64,000 nucleotides of DNA from Novipirellula caenicola. Lineage in GTDB: Bacteria; Planctomycetota; Planctomycetia; Pirellulales; Pirellulaceae. The stretch is taken from the NCBI RefSeq assembly GCF_039545035.1, contig NZ_BAABRO010000001.1, forward strand, positions 868,001-932,000, given 5' to 3'. The notes below the pieces were generated by a model. The model was not told where the DNA came from, made no database searches, and saw only the letters and a program-made list of their open reading frames with translations. Positions 27,640 through 36,620 of the stretch are shown here, in pieces; position 1 is the stretch's first letter; every line of letters begins with the position of its first letter. Position numbers and translations under genes: made by a program.

Positions 27640-29275
27640 GACGCACTACCGGTAGGCAAAAAGATGGGGGGCAAAAAGTTGCAGACTGAAAGTCCATCTG
27701 CGGTGTCCCATTTTCCTGCCCCTCACATTTTCCTGCCCAATTCAGTAACCGACGTTACGCTCGGTAAAACAACGCCGCGGCTCACTCGATCCTTGTTTCC
27801 ACCACGTCTATCAAACGCCGGATAGCCGGCGGGCAGGAAGATGGGATGGGCAGGAAAATATTAAAAATGCTACCCCATCGTGCAGAGTCTCATCTTTTTG
27901 CCACTCATGTTTTTGCCTTATTCACGAGCCAAGGCTGACACCTGCGAGGTGACGCTGCGGATCACTCGCATCGTTGTTCCGCGACATCCACGATGCGCCG
28001 TACCGCAGGCAGGCAAAAAGATGGGGGGGCAAAAAGCTGCAGACTGAAAGTCCATCTGCGGTGTCCCATTTTCCTGCCCCTCACATTTTCCTGCCCTATT
28101 CAGTAACCGACATTACGCTCGGTAAAACAACGCCGCGGCTCACTCGATTCTTGTTTCCGCCACGTCCATCCAACGCCGGATAGACGGCGGGCAGGAAGAT
28201 GGGCTGGGCAGGAAAATATTAAAAATGCCACCCCACCGTGCGGAGTCCCACCTTTTTGCCACTTATGTTTTTGCCGTATTTCAGTTGCCAAGGCTGACAC
28301 CAGTGAGCTGACGCTGCGGATCACTCGCATCGTTGTTCCGCGACATCCGCCAAGCGCCGTACCGCAGGCAGGCAAAAAGATGGGGGGCAAAAAGATGCAG
28401 ACTGAAAGTCCATCTGCGGTGTCCCATTTTCCTGCCCCTTACATTTTCCTGCCCTATTCAGTAACCGACGTTACGCTCGGTAAAACAACGCTGCGGCTCG
28501 CTCGATTCTTGTTTCCACCACGTCTATCAAACGCCGGATAGCCGGCGGGCAGGAAGATGGGATGGGCAGGAAAATATTAAAAGTGCCACCCCATCGTGTA
28601 GAGTCTCATCTTTTTGCCACTCATGTTTTTGCCGTATTCACGAGCCAAGGCTGACACCTGCGAGGTGACGCTGCGGATCACTCGACTCACAATTCCGCGA
28701 CATCCACCAAGCGCCGTACAGCAGGTAGGCAAAAAGATGGAAGGCAAAAAGATTTAGTAAACAGGACCAATGTACGATATCTTATTTTCCTGCCCCTTAC
28801 ATTTTCCTGCCCAATTCAGTAACCGACATTACGCTCGGTAAAACAACGCCGCGGCTCACTCGATCCTTGTTTCCACCACGTCTATCAAACGCCGGATAGC
28901 CGGCGGGCAGGAAGATGGGCTGGGCAGGAAAATATTAAAAGTGCCAACTCATCGTGCAGAGTCTCATCTTTTTGCCACTCATGTTTTTGCCGTATTCACG
29001 AGCCAAGGCTGACACCTGCGAGGTGACGCTGCGGATCACTCGCATCGTTGTTCCGCGACATCCGCCAAGCGCCGTACCGCAGGCAGGCAAAAAGATGGGG
29101 GGCAAAAAGCTGCAGACTGAAAGTCCATCTGCGGTGTCCCATTTTCCTGCCCCTCACATTTTCCTGCCCTATTCAGTAACCGACGTTACGCTCGGTAAAA
29201 CAACGCCGCGGCTCACTCGATTCTTGTTTCCGCCACGTCCATCAAACGCCTGATGACTGGCGGGCAGGAAGATGG
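27640..29275 (+). repeat. Alternating-hairpin repeat array 3 (largest)
   Basis: Nearly five dimers. GGCAGG arms begin at 27832, 28190, 28548, 28906 and 29263, with very regular periods of 357-358. It begins inside one spacer and ends inside an arm. This is the most homogeneous array, which suggests recent tandem amplification or gene conversion. It lies between the giant protein's start and the ArsR/SRPBCC genes. Confidence 0.88.
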
Positions 29276-29487
29276 GGAACCGTACCTGCACGCGTCTAGT
29301 TCCTCACGGATGTCAGTCGTTATGTTTCGTCCACTGCTTGAATTCCGCTGCGAGTGGCTTGGTCGTGGTTCGCTAAGCCCGGATCGACCACCGCATGAGC
29401 ACTGAAACAGCACTCCGACTCGCCAAATAGACGCTCTACAGAAAGACACGCACAGAGCCCCCAAACTTTTCACCGGCGTGCCACTGG

Positions 29488-29841
29488 CTAAGGCGATTTC
29501 TCGACAAAAACCTTCAGTCGATCGAGGGCGTCTTCCCATTGGCGGCCGATCGCGTCGAGTGTCTGTGCGGCAGACTGGATCGCTTTGGGTTCGACGCGGA
29601 ACAGTTGTTCGCGGCCGCGACGAACAGCGGTCACGAGCTCGACACCTTCGAGAATCTGCAGATGCTTGCGAATCGCTTGTCGCGTTTGCGGACGGCCTTC
29701 GGCGAGCTGGGTGATCGAGCAGGCGCAGCCCTCACCGAGCTGGAACAACAACGACAGACGTGTCGGATCGCCCAACGCCGAAAATAAGTCTGCTTGAGCC
29801 GCGATGTGTTTTGCGACTTTAGTCCGTGTGGTTGCTGACAT
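29488..29841 (-). CDS. ArsR-family transcriptional regulator
   Basis: About 117 residues (ATG at 29841; an ATG three codons earlier is possible). The winged-helix ArsR core is clear: FSALGDPTRLSLLFQL, the recognition helix region ITQLAEGRPQTRQAIRKHLQ, and the wing LVTAVRRGREQLFRVEP. No cysteine metal site typical of arsenic sensors is present, so it belongs to the non-metal group often paired with SRPBCC proteins. It overlaps the 3' end of the SRPBCC gene by some 20 bases and is therefore co-transcribed downstream of it. The likely operator is the palindrome at 30315-30332. The C-terminus is Trp/Leu-rich (RQWEDALDRLKVFVEK), probably for dimerisation. Confidence 0.88.
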   Translation of the reverse strand: MSATTRTKVAKHIAAQADLFSALGDPTRLSLLFQLGEGCACSITQLAEGRPQTRQAIRKHLQILEGVELVTAVRRGREQLFRVEPKAIQSAAQTLDAIGRQWEDALDRLKVFVEKSP

Positions 29842-30286
29842 AGCGTTCAATGTTCTTCATCTGTTCGGTCCAACCGCCTTCATTCATCCGATACGCTTCG
29901 CTACGTCTCGCCTCTGGAATTCGATCAAATCCGGACTCAACCACCTTCAGAAGGGTTCCGGATTCGGTCGGTTCGAGCGTGAACTCGACGGTCGTCGGGG
30001 GCTCGCGCGAGTAGTCGACATCGGGCTCGATCGCGTAGGGATGCCAGAGGAAGGCAAATCGATCCATCGGATGGATTGCGATCACCTCGACTTCCATTCG
30101 AACGTGTTCGTAGCCGGGATAGGTGATTTGCCCAAACGACTTTTCACCGACCACAAACGGTCGCTCTAGATTGACACCGAACCATTGACTAAACGCGACA
30201 TGATCCGTAAGCGCATGCCACACCTTCTCGATCGGTGCTGGCAAATCAATCTGTTTTTCAATTCGATCCGACATGCTTTCCGTCAT
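29819..30286 (-). CDS. SRPBCC (AHSA1-like) domain protein
   Basis: About 155 residues from ATG 30286, which has a GAGAGG ribosome site; the upstream extension covers the operator and is unlikely to be translated. The START/SRPBCC fold signature is present: IEKQIDLPAPIEKVWHALTD at the start, then PFVVGEKSFGQITYPG, then LLKVVESGFDRIPE in the middle and a long C-terminal helix. It binds hydrophobic small ligands in related proteins. It is the first gene of an operon with the ArsR regulator, the reverse of the usual order. It diverges from the DUF1579 gene. Confidence 0.85.
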   Translation of the reverse strand: MTESMSDRIEKQIDLPAPIEKVWHALTDHVAFSQWFGVNLERPFVVGEKSFGQITYPGYEHVRMEVEVIAIHPMDRFAFLWHPYAIEPDVDYSREPPTTVEFTLEPTESGTLLKVVESGFDRIPEARRSEAYRMNEGGWTEQMKNIERYVSNHTD

Positions 30287-30314
30287 CGAAGCCTCTCGCA
30301 AAAAAACTGTTGTG

Positions 30315-30332
30315 CAACCGCATGGTTGCATG
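30315..30332. promoter_or_regulatory. Probable ArsR operator in divergent promoter region
   Basis: TGCAACCGCATGGTTGCA has perfect 7-base inverted arms with a 4-base centre. It lies about 30 bases upstream of the SRPBCC start and 124 bases from the divergent DUF1579 start, so one regulator could control both directions. Confidence 0.65.
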
Positions 30333-30455
30333 TTAGAATTTCCCGCCGGATCGTCAAGTTGAAAAGTGAAAAATGATTGAGATGTCGAAATCGCTTCCCG
30401 CCGTTCGATCAATGACAAACGTTATCCACCCTGCCCACTCACACTGGAGTTCACG

Positions 30456-31013
30456 ATGAAATTGTTAATGGTTCGCTCGCTCGTGGCTGGACTGCTCGTC
30501 ATGGCCGGAAATCTGTTGGCACAGCAAGCGGAACCGATGCCCAAGCCAACCGCAGAGCATCAATGGCTGGAAAGGTTGTCAGGCGAGTGGTCGACGGACG
30601 CAGAGTGCAAAATGGGGCCTGATCAGCCTGAGGTTCAATGCATCGGTTCACTCTCGTCGCGGATGGTCGGCGGCTTTTGGCTGCTTCTTGAGATGAAGAG
30701 CGAGATCGCAGGACACACGATGACCGGCATCCAAACGATCGGATTTGACGTCGGCAAAGACAAGTTCGTCGGCACCTGGATCGATTCCTCGAGTTCGTTC
30801 ATGTGGAAATATGAAGGATCACTCGACAAAGATAAAACAAAACTGACGCTCGAAGCTGAGGGTCCGAACTTCTTCAAGGAAGGAGAGACGGCAACGTTTC
30901 GTGATACCTACGAGTTCAAATCGGATGACGAGTTTGCGATGAAGTCTCAAATGCAAGGCGAAGATGGCCGGTGGATCACGTTCATGACGGGAACGGCAAC
31001 GCGGCGGAACTAG
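30456..31013 (+). CDS. DUF1579 family exported protein
   Basis: A 185-residue protein with a signal peptide (MKLLMVRSLVAGLLVMAGNL, cleavage near LLAQQ). The DUF1579 pattern is seen: HQWLERLSGEWSTDAECKMG, then SSRMVGGFWLLLEMKSE, then GIQTIGFDVGKDKFVGTWID, ending in a strand-rich C-terminus. These proteins are small beta-barrel or lipocalin-like and of unknown function. Divergence from the SRPBCC/ArsR operon over a palindromic operator suggests co-regulation. It is followed by a 170-base spacer and then repeat array 4. Confidence 0.85.
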   Translation: MKLLMVRSLVAGLLVMAGNLLAQQAEPMPKPTAEHQWLERLSGEWSTDAECKMGPDQPEVQCIGSLSSRMVGGFWLLLEMKSEIAGHTMTGIQTIGFDVGKDKFVGTWIDSSSSFMWKYEGSLDKDKTKLTLEAEGPNFFKEGETATFRDTYEFKSDDEFAMKSQMQGEDGRWITFMTGTATRRN

Positions 31014-31189
31014 CAACGTGATAAGTCGCCAGTCAAGCGGCCACAAAAACATGTAGCCATTGTTGAAGATCCGATCGATGGCGCTTCGCATGAACGCCTC
31101 GGTGAACGATCGTTTTCGCCCTTTGAGTTTTCGCGATACGCTCGTCTCCTGAACCGATTTCGCGGAATTCATTCGTAGTCCGCCGAACA
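31014..31189. other. Short intergenic segment before array 4
   Basis: The sequence is not part of the repeat family. A minus-strand frame here has a protein-like composition (RKLKGRKRSFTEAFMRSAID) but no start and no family that I recognise. It may be a relic of a gene. Confidence 0.3.
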
Positions 31190-31194
31190 TGCCC

Positions 31195-32690
31195 CTCGAT
31201 GTGCAGAGTCCCATCTTTTTGCCGTTCATCTTTTTGCCTTGTTCAACAGTCACGGCTGGCCTCGACATTAAAAAGCCGCAGCTCGATCGAATTGTGGTTC
31301 GGCGACATCCACCAAGCGCCACACCGCAAGTACGGCAAAAAGATGGAGGGCAAAAACATTCAGAAAGCAGGAGCATGCGGCGGTATCCCATTTTCATGCC
31401 CCCTCCATTTTCCTGCCCAATTAAGTAGCCAACGCGGTCCTCGGTGACACGACGCAGCTGCTCACTCGATTTTTGTTTCCGCCACGTCCATCAAACGCCG
31501 GATAGCCAGCGGGCAGGAAAATATCCAGATTGCAGGACCACCCTGCGGTGTCCCATCTTTTTGCCCTACATGTTTTTGCCTTGTTCAACAGTCACGGCTG
31601 GCCTCGACATTAAAAGGCCGCAGCTCGATCGAATCGTGGTTCGGCGACATCCACCAAGCGCCACACCGCAAGTACGGCAAAAAGATTAAGGGCAAAAAGA
31701 TTAAGAAACCAGAATCATCGGGCGGTACTCCATTTTCCTGCCCCCTCCATTTTCCTGCCCAATCCAGTAACCAACGCTGTCCTCGGCAACACGACGCCGC
31801 TGCTGACTCGATCCTTGTTTCCACCACGTCTATCAATCGCCGGATGACCGGCGGGCAGGAAGATGGGATGGGCAGGAAAACATTAAAAATGCCAACCCAT
31901 CGTGCAGAGTCTCATCTTTTTGCCACTCATGTTTTTGCCGTATTTCAGTTGCCAAGGCTGACACCAGTGAGATGCCTTCGCTGCTCGATCGAATCGTGGT
32001 TCGGCGACATCCACTAAGCGCCACACCGCAGGGACGGCAAAAAGATTAAGAAACCAGAACCATCCTGCGGTATCCCATTTTCCTGCCCCTTACATTTTCC
32101 TGCCCAATCCAGTAGCCAACGCAGCCCCCGGCAACACGACGCAGCTGCTCACTCGATTTTTGTTTCCGCCACGTCCATCAAACGCCGGATAGCCGGCGGG
32201 CAGGAAAATGAGTGGGGCAGGAAAATATCCAGACTGCAGGACCACTCGGCGGTGTCCCATCTTTTTGCCACTCATGTTTTTGCCATATTCCAGTTGCCGA
32301 GGCTGACACCAGGGAGGTGAAACTGCGGGCCTCTCAAATCTTCGTTCCGCGACATCCGCCGAGCGCCGTACCGCAAGTAGGCAAAAAGATCGAGGGCAAA
32401 AAAATTATGATGACGGGAGCATTCGGCAGTATCCCATCTTTCTGCCCCCTCCATTTTCCTGCCCTATTAAGTGGCCAACGCGGTCCTTGGTGACACAACG
32501 CCGCGGCTCACTCGATTCTTGTATCCGCGACGTCCATCAAACGCCGGATAGCCGGCGGGCAGGAAGATGAGTGGGGCAGGAAAATGTCCAGATTGCAGCA
32601 CCACTCGGCAGTATCCCATCTTTTTGCCACTCATGTTTTTGTCAAAAATCAACGACCAACGCTTTCCTCGACATCGCATGTCCATGCGTG
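31195..32690 (+). repeat. Alternating-hairpin repeat array 4
   Basis: About four and a half dimers. GGCAGG arms begin at 31512, 31854, 32199 and 32568 (periods 342, 345, 369), so this array is less regular. One arm near 32037 has lost its second GGCAAAAA. The last spacer (from 32640) is truncated. Confidence 0.85.
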
Positions 32691-32987
32691 GGGATATCAC
32701 ACTTTGTTGATTGAAACGCGATCTATTCGGCCGTATGAACGCTGAGATTATTTGCCTTGTCCACAGACGCCTCTCAGAAGAAGTCGCGTTTGCAGAATGA
32801 AACAAACGGATTGGGACGCTCGTTTAAGTAGAAAAACCAATCTCCCAATCGCCGCTTTGGAAAGTGCAAAATCTTCGTTCTTTGTTCGATGATCATTCCG
32901 CCCGATGTCAAACCGTAGTCTCCGGTGCGTGATACAATCGCTTGCAGTTAATCATGCACTACTACTGCGCAACAGGTTAAATGAAAC
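32691..32987. other. Intergenic region upstream of LRR-thioredoxin gene
   Basis: Nearly 300 bases with no gene. It is more AT-rich than its surroundings and presumably holds the promoter of the gene at 32988. Confidence 0.4.
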
Positions 32988-35240
32988 ATGCTGAATCTTG
33001 CATTCCGATGCTTATCGCTTGCTGTGATGTTGATCGCGGTCCCCGTTCATGCGGCAAACGTCTTGCGGTTTCCCAGAGAGTCGGTCGGGTCAATTTCGAT
33101 TTGTCCCGAGAAATCCGCTGTTTATGGTGAAGCGAGTTTTAACAAGTCTGCCAGCAATCGATGGCAAGTCCTCGGTCCCGCCGCAGGCGATGTGGAGATC
33201 CCAGAAGGATCTGTCGTCCGGTTGGAAATCTCAAACGTGCAAGCAAACAATCTGGATTGGCTCAGTGAATTGCCACATGATCGGATTACCGACGTGCGCA
33301 CCAAAAATTTCTCGTTGGGCGATGACGGATTTAGGCAGCTGACACGTTTTACCAGTCTGCGACACCTGTCAGTGACGAATGGAGGGCTCACCTCGGAAAT
33401 TGCGTCAGACCTTCCTCGACTTAGCCAATTGCAATATCTATGGCTGGGATCGAACGAGCAATTAACGGACGACGCGATGGCTGCGATTGCCGCACTACCA
33501 AACTTGCACTCGATCGGCCTCGACCACACAGGAGTGACCGATGCAGGACTCGAGACGCTGTCGCGTAGTTCATCGCTGAGAGCCATTCATGCGGGCTTCA
33601 CGCAAGTCACAGATTCCGGAATCGCGAATCTTGCATCACTTGGAAACTTGCGGACGCTAAATCTGTACGCGGGTGATCCTGAGTTTCGCGGCGATGCTCC
33701 ACATCCTTCGATCACCGATGTCGGTCTTGCCCAGCTAAAGCAGTTTCCCAATCTGGAGGAACTCGATGTCACTGGATCCGAGATCACAGGGAGCGGACTC
33801 GAACGTCTTGCCCTCGATTGTCCCAAGTTGCGACGTTTGGTGGTCAGCCACTGCGGCCTCTCACCGGACGAATTGCGTCACATTGGATTGTTCAAACAGT
33901 TGGAACAGTTTCGATGCTACGGAACCGCTCTAGAGGACTCCGTCGTCAAGCAATTTGGGGCTCTCACAAACTTACGTCAGCTCGCTGGAGAGCTGCAGGT
34001 TAGTAACGAAGGAATTGAGGCTCTATCCGCCTTACCAAACCTTGAGGAGATGGTAATTTCCGGCAAGTGTGACGATTCATGCATGGCGTCGGTCGCTGCG
34101 ATGCCCTGCCTACGGGATCTTACTGTTGCTCACACTCGAATCACGAATGCAGGATTTGCATTGCTTGCCGATAACACGAAGCTTGAACATGTACAGATCA
34201 TCGGAAATCGAATCACGACACGATGCATCGACACGCTGGCAACCATGCCGAATCTGCGGCGACTTGGACTGATGGCGGTAAAACCGAGAAACGGTGGCGA
34301 ACCGGCTTGGAAAAATCTTGAATCGCTAACTCCATCGCTTTCAGAATTATGGCTAATGGGTTGTCCCAGTTTGGAGGAATCCGACTTCGCAAAACTTGCC
34401 CAGTTCCGAGATCTGAAAACACTTCGAATTGAAGGCGGCCGTGCTATCACTGACGAACACGTAAAACACCTTAAATCACTTAATAAACTCGATTATCTTC
34501 AACTCACAAGCACAGTCATCACTGACGAAGGAGTGATCGAGATTATGGCGCTGCCGGCGCTTCGCAGACTTCGAATCAATTGCCTTGCGACCGAGGAAGG
34601 ATTAGAGGCATTGGCTCGGGCCCCAAGCATTCGATACGTGACAATCGGATCACCCAATTTGACAGATGAGATCGTGCAGCGTGTTCACGACCGTCACCCT
34701 CAAGTGACGACAATGCGGCGGACTGAATCCTCGCCCCCCAGCCTCCCACTCTCTCGCGCCAAGAACAACACTGACAGGTTTTGGCGAATAGGGACCGAAA
34801 AGGAGCGAGTGAAGCTCAACGCTCTCGAAGGTGCGATGGCTCCTAAATTGACTGTCACGGATTGGTTGAACAGCGACCATCCTCTTGACTTGGCTGAGCT
34901 TCAGGGGCGGGTGGTCATGATTAAGTTCTGGGGAACATGGTGTGGGCCGTGCCGGAGACAAATGCCAAACGTACGAGGATTACACGAAAAATATGCGGAA
35001 CGCGGTCTCGTGATTGTTGGTCTCCATTCCACCAAAGCAGCGGAGAGGGCAAGTGAGTATATCGAAGCGAACGATCTCTCTTGGGCAATCGGACTTGACG
35101 ATAAAGGTCAAACGGCGACCGAGTATGCAGTACCGCATTGGCCATCATTCTATCTGGTCGACCGAAACGGTGTGCTCCGAATTGCCAATCCCTCGATGGA
35201 CGATCTTGAAGCAGCAGTGGTGGCGTTACTTAACGAGTGA
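32988..35240 (+). CDS. Exported leucine-rich-repeat protein with C-terminal thioredoxin domain
   Basis: A 750-residue protein. The signal peptide MLNLAFRCLSLAVMLIAVPV (cleavage near VHAAN) is followed by leucine-rich repeats from about residue 85 to 575, with a 24-residue spacing and the bacterial LxxLxxLxLxxTxVTDAGL pattern (LHSIGLDHTGVTDAGL is a typical unit). A TlpA/thioredoxin-like domain occupies residues 620-750, with the redox motif WCGPC at about 650-654 and PHWPSFYLVDRNGVL. TlpA-like domains reduce or exchange disulfides in the periplasm; repeats usually mediate protein contacts. It stands between repeat arrays 4 and 5. The fusion is unusual; partner unknown. Confidence 0.88.
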   Translation: MLNLAFRCLSLAVMLIAVPVHAANVLRFPRESVGSISICPEKSAVYGEASFNKSASNRWQVLGPAAGDVEIPEGSVVRLEISNVQANNLDWLSELPHDRITDVRTKNFSLGDDGFRQLTRFTSLRHLSVTNGGLTSEIASDLPRLSQLQYLWLGSNEQLTDDAMAAIAALPNLHSIGLDHTGVTDAGLETLSRSSSLRAIHAGFTQVTDSGIANLASLGNLRTLNLYAGDPEFRGDAPHPSITDVGLAQLKQFPNLEELDVTGSEITGSGLERLALDCPKLRRLVVSHCGLSPDELRHIGLFKQLEQFRCYGTALEDSVVKQFGALTNLRQLAGELQVSNEGIEALSALPNLEEMVISGKCDDSCMASVAAMPCLRDLTVAHTRITNAGFALLADNTKLEHVQIIGNRITTRCIDTLATMPNLRRLGLMAVKPRNGGEPAWKNLESLTPSLSELWLMGCPSLEESDFAKLAQFRDLKTLRIEGGRAITDEHVKHLKSLNKLDYLQLTSTVITDEGVIEIMALPALRRLRINCLATEEGLEALARAPSIRYVTIGSPNLTDEIVQRVHDRHPQVTTMRRTESSPPSLPLSRAKNNTDRFWRIGTEKERVKLNALEGAMAPKLTVTDWLNSDHPLDLAELQGRVVMIKFWGTWCGPCRRQMPNVRGLHEKYAERGLVIVGLHSTKAAERASEYIEANDLSWAIGLDDKGQTATEYAVPHWPSFYLVDRNGVLRIANPSMDDLEAAVVALLNE

Positions 35241-35735
35241 TCCGGCGATATCAACCAAGTGCCGTTCCGCAGGTACGGCAAAAAGATGGAGGGCAAAAAC
35301 ATTAAGAAGACCGGAGCATTCGGCGGTACCCCATTTTCCTGCCCCCTCCATTTTCCTGCCCAATCCAGTAACCAACGCAGCCCCCGGCAACACGACGCAG
35401 CAGCTCACTCGATTCTTGTTTCGCCACGTCCACCAATCGCCGGATGACCGGCAGGCAGGAAGATGAGTGGGGCAGGAAAATATTCAGCGTGCAGGACCAT
35501 CGTGCAGAGTCCCATCTTTTTGCCACTCATGTTTTTGCCATATTCCAGTTGCCGAGGCTGACACCAGCGAGCTGAAACTTCGGGCCTCTCGAATCTTCGT
35601 TCCGCGACATCCGCCAAGCGCCGTACCGTAGGTAGGCAAAAGATGGGGGGCAAAAAGATTAAGAGAGCAGGACCAATGTGCAGCATCCCATTTTTCTGCC
35701 CACTTCATTTTCCTGCCCACTTCAACAACTGGCAA
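35241..35735 (+). repeat. Alternating-hairpin repeat array 5
   Basis: About one and a half dimers, starting one base after the preceding stop codon inside a spacer. A GGCAGG arm starts at 35454. One GGCAAAA arm near 35635 is shortened. It ends in a partial spacer just before the carbonic anhydrase 3' end. Confidence 0.8.
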
Positions 35736-35753
35736 GACGATGCCACCGAGGAT

Positions 35754-36419
35754 CTAGATTTGCGGCAGCGTGCGGTCGGGTACGGACACTTGCGGCGAAA
35801 TGTCTTCGATGGGCAGGAAGGCGTTTTTGTCAGGATTGAAACCAAACACTTCGCCCGTCTCGAACTTGTATACCCAGCCGTGCAGTTTCAGGTCGCCTCG
35901 GCCCACCGCCGCCGCGACCGACGGATGGGTTTTCAAACTCTCGAGCTGCACAAGTACGTTTTCTTCGACCGTCAGCGTCAGCCGCTTGGTCGGATCGGTG
36001 AGGTGTCCGTAGTTTTCTTCGACAATCCGGCGAGTGGCTTCGGCGTGCTGCAAGTAGGCTTTGACCGCAGGCATCTTTTCAATCGCAGCTTGGTCCAACA
36101 AACCGGCCATTGCACCGCAGTGGGAATGGCCGCAGATGATGATGTCGCGAATTTTCAGCGCCGACACCGCGTATTCAATGGTGGCCGCTTCTCCGGCAAA
36201 AACGCTTCCGTAGGGAGGAACAATGTTACCCGCGGTGCGTTGGATGAATAACTCACCAGGCTTGGTTTGCGTTAATCGGTTAGGATCGATTCGGGAATCC
36301 GAACACGTAATGAACAACGCCAGCGGGTTTTGCCCGTCGGCGAGCGTTTCAAACAGCTTTTGATCTTTACTAAACGACTCTCGTTGGAACTTGTGAATTC
36401 CGTCGACCAATTTTTGCAT
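35754..36419 (-). CDS. Beta-carbonic anhydrase
   Basis: A 221-residue cytoplasmic enzyme interconverting carbon dioxide and bicarbonate with zinc. The beta-class site is complete: C39, D41 and R43 in CSDSRIDP, then H98 and C101 in [19 protein letters not shown] is also conserved. Length matches the family. There is no signal peptide. It is alone on the minus strand, its 3' end about 20 bases from repeat array 5 and its start followed by a 200-base gap to the kinase gene. It probably supplies bicarbonate for metabolism or pH balance. Confidence 0.95.
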   Translation of the reverse strand: MQKLVDGIHKFQRESFSKDQKLFETLADGQNPLALFITCSDSRIDPNRLTQTKPGELFIQRTAGNIVPPYGSVFAGEAATIEYAVSALKIRDIIICGHSHCGAMAGLLDQAAIEKMPAVKAYLQHAEATRRIVEENYGHLTDPTKRLTLTVEENVLVQLESLKTHPSVAAAVGRGDLKLHGWVYKFETGEVFGFNPDKNAFLPIEDISPQVSVPDRTLPQI

Positions 36420-36620
36420 GACCCTGATCCTTTGATCTCAAAATAAAGCTGCCCGAATGACTCATTACAAGCAGTGTATAAAAGCTTCGCTATCTTGAGT
36501 CTAGCCGATTCTGGTCACATTCGGATACGGATTCCGTGGATTCACCTCCGCCTCTTTGCCGCGAATCTGCAAACTTCCAGCGAGGCCTTCCGCTACGCCG
36601 GACTCAAATTCGGTTCTACG

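Noticed and set aside
5645-35735. CRISPR arrays as an explanation of the repeat arrays
   Set aside because: Spacers are alike rather than unique, period is 358 not about 65 bases, and no cas gene is nearby.
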